Positions 7,315 through 10,606 of a stretch of 10,606 bases of DNA are shown here, piece after piece. Position 1 is the stretch's first letter. The number at the start of each line of letters is the position of its first letter. Origin of the DNA: Promethearchaeota archaeon (GTDB taxonomy: Archaea; Asgardarchaeota; Lokiarchaeia; Sigynarchaeales; SOKP01); NCBI GenBank assembly GCA_019894655.1, contig JAGXNZ010000206.1:1-10606 (forward strand), read 5' to 3'. Made by a program: the position numbers and the translations under genes. The notes under the pieces are model-generated. The model ran no database searches, had not been told where the DNA came from, and worked only from the letters and a program-made list of their open reading frames with translations.

Positions 7315-9483
7315 TTAGAGCCGTAAATCTTTTTTGAAATTTCTTAAACTTCTAAAAACAACTACCAATGAACTACCGAAAAGAAAAACGATTAATATTG
7401 ATATAATGGTAATAGGAACGAAACTCAAAGGGAATTCTATCCTGAAACTGATTATTTGATTGCCAATTATCGTATTATTACAATAGTCACGAGCTACAAA
7501 CATCATGATGTAATCACCTGGAAGTAACTTATTTAACATAAAACTAAATTGATTTCGATTTTGGTTCCATGAATTGAGATATTGGTGGAATTCGTATGTC
7601 TTCATACCGTTTGTAGAAACTAAGAGAAACAAACTTTCTAAACCCGATTCGTTCTCGTTCAATCTTATGTCGAATTGCATGTTGTCCGAAACAGTCGGTT
7701 CAAGTGGAACACAATAAACAGTCGCGATTTCTGGTTGGATTGTGTCGGGAATCGTGCTAATGCTGAAGTTAGAGGGGATTAAATTATGACCCGTGATAAC
7801 AACGCTATAATTTTCGTACGGTCGATCAGGCAGCCTAACGACAACTTGACCGTTCTCGTCGGCATATTCCGTATGGTAGCTACCGTTAGAAGATTTAAAA
7901 TGGACTCGGGCGTATGACACAAGTTCAGAATTAACGTTTCTAATTGTTGTGTTTATCATTTGACCTGAGAAATAGTAACCTTCAAATGGATTTTGAGCAA
8001 ACATGGGTTCTTTGGTGTAAATATCGACTATCGGATCTCCAAGCAAGTTATACGACAGAACGTTTTTTCTCTCATACTCCAATCGAATCGAACTTCTTAT
8101 AGGATGGTTGTCATTTGTAAAAAGAGGACTCTCTAAATACGCTACTTTAGAATCGAATAAAGCTTGACCTTGCCGAAACTTTTTCTCCTCAAAAAATTGT
8201 TGCCAAAATAACTTAGCATTGCCCCTATTAAGCATCTCCAAATTATAATCTTCCTGCCAATACCAAGTTACACGAAGCCCTCCAATAAATCCAATGGCAC
8301 CGGAGTTCATTTGTTTAATAAGAATTTCTCCAATGCTATCGTCACCCATATCGTATGAGGATGTCGTGCACGCGTCGGCGTAGAATAAAGAGGGCATGTA
8401 CGCATTACTGCTTGCTGAAGCATCGTAGTCATGATAATATTCTGTGCCGCTTTCATCAGTTAACAAATGTGGATCCGCATGACCAGCAAATAACACTGTA
8501 GAATAACCGGAATTAAATTCGTCAATAAAACTTGTAGCAGTAAGTGGACTCAGCAAATTTGGGGGCGGTGGAAAGCTTGGCGTAAAAATAGAAGTTGTCT
8601 TTGTTAGATGGGTAAAGTTACTTTCTGAAATTACGTAATTTTGCCAAATATATTCTGTAAGACGAGCTTCGTCTTCGTTTGTGATTACTTTAGTAGGATC
8701 AGTATGATTTATAAAATAACTTGAAATTCCTCCCGCTAATAACATTTGATTCATCCAACTACCTACATTGGGATTGCTTTCGTATTTGAGTGTTTTATTA
8801 ATCATGTTCGCTAGCTCGGATGGATTACTCGCTGGGAGTCTGCCAACATATACATCTGGAATCCATTGTATCTCGTCAATTCCGTTATCGTTATATACTT
8901 CGGATTCCCCGTAATTTCCATCTCCATCTTCGTCCCAAGTACCCGAAAGCGCAGAATAATAAAAATCTGTAGGTTTTAAAGTGCTTGAGCCAACTTTCTC
9001 TGTGTCGTGATATACAACCGTATCAGGATTATATGTGTATCTTATGGGAATTAAACTCTCTTCGGCGTCCCCGGCTAAAAGAACCCATCGAATGTTTTCT
9101 CGTTCGGAAAAATCTTTTATCATGTTCCTAATCTTTTCAGGAGTGTCAACACCGTCGTATTCGGAAAAATTCGAAAGAATTTGAGTTTTTACTCCAATAC
9201 TATCCCTCCATTCTTTCAAAGGTTTGACCGCGTCAATATATTGACTGTCGTTAGGAGTAATAATTATCATTTCCGTTTTAGGGTAGCTCCAAGAAATTTG
9301 ATTAATAGCAGGAAGATGATTGAGATCGAGCGTAGAGTTATAATCGTTAAGAAGTATTGCACTTGCGATAACTGATCTATTGTTTTTAACAAACGCTTGA
9401 GAAAGAGATAAAACCGAGGGAAAAAACAAAATCACTAACAAAACTATAGAATTTCTTCTTTTCATAGGATTAGGTTTCTTCAT
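7315..9483 (-). CDS. Membrane-anchored gingipain-like C25 cysteine peptidase
   Basis: The 722-residue protein has a signal peptide (basic start, hydrophobic 12-30) and a C25 peptidase fold (about 70-490). Visible family marks are VLLAGDAE (134-141), DVYVGRLPASN (210-220), a catalytic-His segment LFAGHAD (His335) and a catalytic-Cys segment FYADACTTSS (Cys372), closing with NLLGDPIVDIY (479-489). An acidic insertion DEDGDGNYGE (184-193) probably binds calcium. Residues 500-680 form beta-rich immunoglobulin-like domains, then one membrane helix (about 686-710) and a basic tail, so the enzyme would sit on the outer face of the membrane. In gingipains the His motif is GHG; here it is GHA. Peptidase activity on secreted or surface proteins is expected; Arg or Lys specificity cannot be inferred. 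Several N-glycosylation sequons are present. ATG 9483 is taken as the start; Met7 (9465) is an alternative. Confidence 0.9.
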   Translation of the reverse strand: MKKPNPMKRRNSIVLLVILFFPSVLSLSQAFVKNNRSVIASAILLNDYNSTLDLNHLPAINQISWSYPKTEMIIITPNDSQYIDAVKPLKEWRDSIGVKTQILSNFSEYDGVDTPEKIRNMIKDFSERENIRWVLLAGDAEESLIPIRYTYNPDTVVYHDTEKVGSSTLKPTDFYYSALSGTWDEDGDGNYGESEVYNDNGIDEIQWIPDVYVGRLPASNPSELANMINKTLKYESNPNVGSWMNQMLLAGGISSYFINHTDPTKVITNEDEARLTEYIWQNYVISESNFTHLTKTTSIFTPSFPPPPNLLSPLTATSFIDEFNSGYSTVLFAGHADPHLLTDESGTEYYHDYDASASSNAYMPSLFYADACTTSSYDMGDDSIGEILIKQMNSGAIGFIGGLRVTWYWQEDYNLEMLNRGNAKLFWQQFFEEKKFRQGQALFDSKVAYLESPLFTNDNHPIRSSIRLEYERKNVLSYNLLGDPIVDIYTKEPMFAQNPFEGYYFSGQMINTTIRNVNSELVSYARVHFKSSNGSYHTEYADENGQVVVRLPDRPYENYSVVITGHNLIPSNFSISTIPDTIQPEIATVYCVPLEPTVSDNMQFDIRLNENESGLESLFLLVSTNGMKTYEFHQYLNSWNQNRNQFSFMLNKLLPGDYIMMFVARDYCNNTIIGNQIISFRIEFPLSFVPITIISILIVFLFGSSLVVVFRSLRNFKKDLRL
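7330..7335 (+). terminator. Possible T-tract terminator of the zinc-ribbon gene
   Basis: T6 lies 23 bp past the stop codon, inside the 3' end of the convergent peptidase gene. With only 7 bp between the two stop codons, the plus-strand transcript must end inside the opposite coding region. Confidence 0.3.
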
Positions 9484-9530
9484 TTTAGAACCCGATTATC
9501 GTAACCTTTAGATAAATAATATAATAGAGT

Positions 9531-9538
9531 TATTTAAA
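9531..9538 (-). promoter_or_regulatory. TATA box for the C25 peptidase gene
   Basis: On the minus strand TTTAAATA lies about 50 bp upstream of ATG 9483, giving a leader of about 25 bases. It is the same octamer as in front of the 857-residue gene (6587-6594). Confidence 0.4.
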
Positions 9539-9737
9539 TTAAATCGTTTAGTAAATAAAGTTATGAATAAATGTTTAAATGTGCGCAGTTATAAAGTAAA
9601 TTGTATTATAAAATAATCAGTATAAAGTGAATTTATCCACGAAAGATAATACATAATTTAAATTACATTTAAATAGAGCTTGTTAAGAAAGATAAAATCT
9701 TCGTTTTTCCGTTCGAAATTTACAATTTGATCGGGAG
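9539..9737. other. AT-rich spacer upstream of the peptidase gene
   Basis: No supported gene is seen. An ATTTAAAT box at 9667-9674 could serve as a TATA element for plus-strand transcription towards the structured island at 9772. A minus-strand 48-codon ORF (9829-9683) runs into this stretch from the island and is discussed there. Confidence 0.3.
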
Positions 9738-9746
9738 AAAAAAAAA
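9738..9746 (-). terminator. T9 terminator candidate for the minus-strand RNA
   Basis: On the minus strand nine consecutive T residues, preceded by TTC, lie 26 bp past the end of the structured island. If the island is transcribed on the minus strand, this tract would end it. Confidence 0.35.
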
Positions 9747-9771
9747 GAATTGAAATAGGTAAAATCAAACC

Positions 9772-9890
9772 ATGACTCCTGTTGCCACTCTGGATTTTTG
9801 TCTTTTGGTAGCGTGTATTGCACGCTCATTTCGCCCTCCTCCCCCTATTTTATTTCTGACCTTGTATTAGGTCTCGGCGACAGGAGCCAT
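9772..9890. ncRNA. Putative structured non-coding RNA (GC-rich, paired ends)
   Basis: A 119-bp island of about 48% GC (hand count) stands in very AT-rich spacer. Its ends pair: ATGACTCCTGTTGCC (9772-9786) with GGCGACAGGAGCCAT (9876-9890), 13 Watson-Crick pairs, one G-U on the plus strand and one mismatch. Inside are two perfect hairpins: AGCGTG-TATTG-CACGCT (9810-9826) and GACCT-TGTATT-AGGTC (9858-9873), separated by a C-rich (plus) or purine-rich (minus) single strand at 9832-9846. GC islands in AT-rich archaeal genomes often mark RNA genes. I do not recognise a tRNA, 5S, SRP or RNase P core. The strand is open: minus has a T9 tract at 9746-9738; plus would make it a leader of the broken gene at 9919. 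Alternatives are a MITE-like element with 15-bp imperfect ends or a small protein on the minus strand. Confidence 0.45.
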
Positions 9891-9908
9891 CCTTTCTTTT
9901 CAATAAAC

Positions 9909-9913
9909 CGTGA
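9909..9913 (+). promoter_or_regulatory. SD-like motif before the broken membrane-protein gene
   Basis: CGTGA ends 5 nt before ATG 9919 and matches the GTGA part of the archaeal GGAGGTGA SD. It supports 9919 as the original start of the interrupted gene. Confidence 0.35.
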
Positions 9914-9918
9914 AAAAA

Positions 9919-10248
9919 ATGACTGCACCAAAGTTTGGAATAAGCTCATTAATCGCTGGGAGTTTGGGAGTAATACTACAGTTTCCTTTTTCTCTAATCT
10001 ACTAAATAAGGGCTATTGAGTATACAGGCAATATTCTGTGGTTTAGAGACCCAGAAATTGAGTTAATTCTCTTTTTTACTGACGTTCTGTTAATTGTAGC
10101 AGTGATCCTTAGCGTAATTAGAATAAGATGGGATGTTTCTAAAGGTCATGCAAAGTGTGGATTGATAATTGGAATCATCGGGACGCTCCGGTTAATTCCT
10201 GGTTTAATCCATTCTTTTGTTAGTCTGATAAAATTTATTTCGGCTTAA
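9919..10248 (+). pseudogene. Small multi-helix membrane protein broken by one TAA
   Basis: Reading from ATG 9919, 28 codons give a protein-like hydrophobic start (MTAPKFGISSLIAGSLGVIL then QFPFSLIY). Codon 29 is TAA (10003-10005), and the same frame then stays open for 80 codons to TAA at 10246. The downstream part has two clear membrane helices (about codons 48-67 and 81-104) linked by a basic loop RIRWDVSKGHAK, and the first part has one at about 8-27. The same hydrophobic pattern on both sides of one stop indicates a 109-residue membrane protein interrupted by a nonsense change. TAA is not a recoding codon in known archaeal pyrrolysine (TAG) or selenocysteine (TGA) systems, so a pseudogene or a sequencing error is likely. 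Glycine-rich helices such as GLIIGIIGTL resemble small unassigned archaeal membrane proteins. Confidence 0.6.
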
Positions 10249-10316
10249 ATAAATATATAGAAAACTCTTCGCGAAATTATAAAATATTTCCTTTTTTGCA
10301 GCATAAATCGAGATAG

Positions 10317-10375
10317 ATATATTTTGATATTAAATTAAAATATATGTTAAGAATCAGTTTAAGTATAATTTTTTT
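10317..10375 (+). terminator. AT hairpin and T7 tract after the broken gene
   Basis: ATATATTTT (10317-10325) and AAAATATAT (10337-10345) are perfect inverted arms of 9 bp with an 11-nt loop, followed by T7 at 10369-10375. Together they could end plus-strand transcription from 9919. The all-AT stem is weak, so the T tract is the stronger signal. Confidence 0.35.
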
Positions 10376-10383
10376 AGAATAGT

Positions 10384-10398
10384 AAAAAAAAAAAAAAA
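10384..10398 (-). terminator. T15 terminator of the Hsp20 gene
   Basis: On the minus strand fifteen consecutive T residues start 10 bp after the Hsp20 stop codon at 10408. This is the longest homopolymer in the window and a typical archaeal oligo-T terminator. Confidence 0.6.
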
Positions 10399-10407
10399 CA
10401 ATTTTTC

Positions 10408-10606
10408 TTAATTATTTGGCTCTTCACTAATATCTATGGGTTTAGCAGGCTTCTTTCCGATTATAACCCTTAAAAGACCGTTTGTCATTTTAGATGTTAT
10501 TTTATTTTCGTCAGCATCCGCAGGAAGTGGAACATCCATGTTTACGTCTATAAATCTAAAACCTTTAAACATAAATGGAAAACCTTCCTTTTTAGGTTCT
10601 TCAGTG
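10408..10606 (-). CDS. hsp20: Hsp20/alpha-crystallin small heat-shock protein (C-terminal part)
   Basis: Only the last 65 codons lie in the window; the start is beyond the right edge. The visible part reads through the end of an alpha-crystallin domain: the MDVPLPADADENKI strand (23-36 of the fragment), the NGLLRVIIGKK strand (42-52, the family's conserved A-x-x-x-G-x-L region with a local change), and the C-terminal I-x-I motif IDI (57-59) that docks into the groove of neighbouring subunits. Small heat-shock proteins are cytoplasmic ATP-independent holdases that keep unfolding proteins soluble. A typical family member of 140-190 residues would need roughly 80-120 more codons outside the window. 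The stretch before the strand (EGFPFMFKGFRFID) is aromatic-rich. A T15 terminator follows. Confidence 0.85.
   Translation of the reverse strand, partial: TEEPKKEGFPFMFKGFRFIDVNMDVPLPADADENKITSKMTNGLLRVIIGKKPAKPIDISEEPNN

Noticed and set aside
9181..9375. Plus-strand ORF inside the peptidase gene
   Set aside because: Antisense shadow of the C25 domain start.
9772..9890. tRNA, 5S, SRP or RNase P RNA
   Set aside because: No cloverleaf with T-loop motif and none of the conserved cores I know of these RNAs is present.
9798..10019. 73-codon plus-strand ORF from a TTG
   Set aside because: It runs through the paired GC island and then overlaps the hydrophobic reading frame of the broken membrane gene in another frame; no SD, no domain.

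Overview
The window is AT-rich archaeal DNA. TATA-like boxes (often TTTAAATA) lie upstream of several genes, and poly-T tracts end most transcripts without clear GC hairpins. Some starts have Shine-Dalgarno (SD) sites of the GGAGG type. The protein set (a PadR regulator with a BcrA/DrrA-type ABC exporter, large membrane-anchored ectodomain proteins with N-glycosylation sequons, a gingipain-like C25 peptidase, an Hsp20) suggests an Asgard archaeon, perhaps Lokiarchaeia-like. That assignment is inference from composition and gene style, not from a marker gene.

Layout. 1-430 is a long AT-rich leader without a gene. It carries three copies of an 11-bp direct repeat and, close to the first gene, a 19-bp inverted repeat that is a good candidate PadR operator. 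431-3840 is a tight four-gene plus-strand operon: PadR-type repressor, ABC ATPase, six-helix ABC-2 permease, and a secreted protein with a C-terminal membrane anchor. The PadR protein probably senses a compound and controls an exporter, and the anchored ectodomain is probably a partner of the exporter.

3841-3979 is a terminator region shared by convergent transcripts. 3980-6553 (minus) encodes an 857-residue protein with an outward beta-propeller-like domain carrying DxNxDxxxD calcium-binding repeats, fused to a multi-helix membrane domain. Divergent from it at 6840-7307 (plus) is a small zinc-ribbon protein followed by seven and a part 15-residue charged repeats. 7315-9483 (minus) is a secreted, membrane-anchored C25 cysteine peptidase, convergent with the zinc-ribbon gene at a gap of only 7 bp.

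9484-10407 is the most unusual part. It holds a compact GC-rich island (9772-9890, about 48% GC by hand count) whose ends pair over 15 positions and which contains two further perfect hairpins: a probable uncharacterised structured RNA. Next to it is a small membrane-protein gene (9919-10248) broken by one in-frame TAA. The window ends inside a minus-strand Hsp20 small heat-shock protein gene (10408-10606, C-terminal part only). Apart from the operon, each gene seems to be its own transcription unit.
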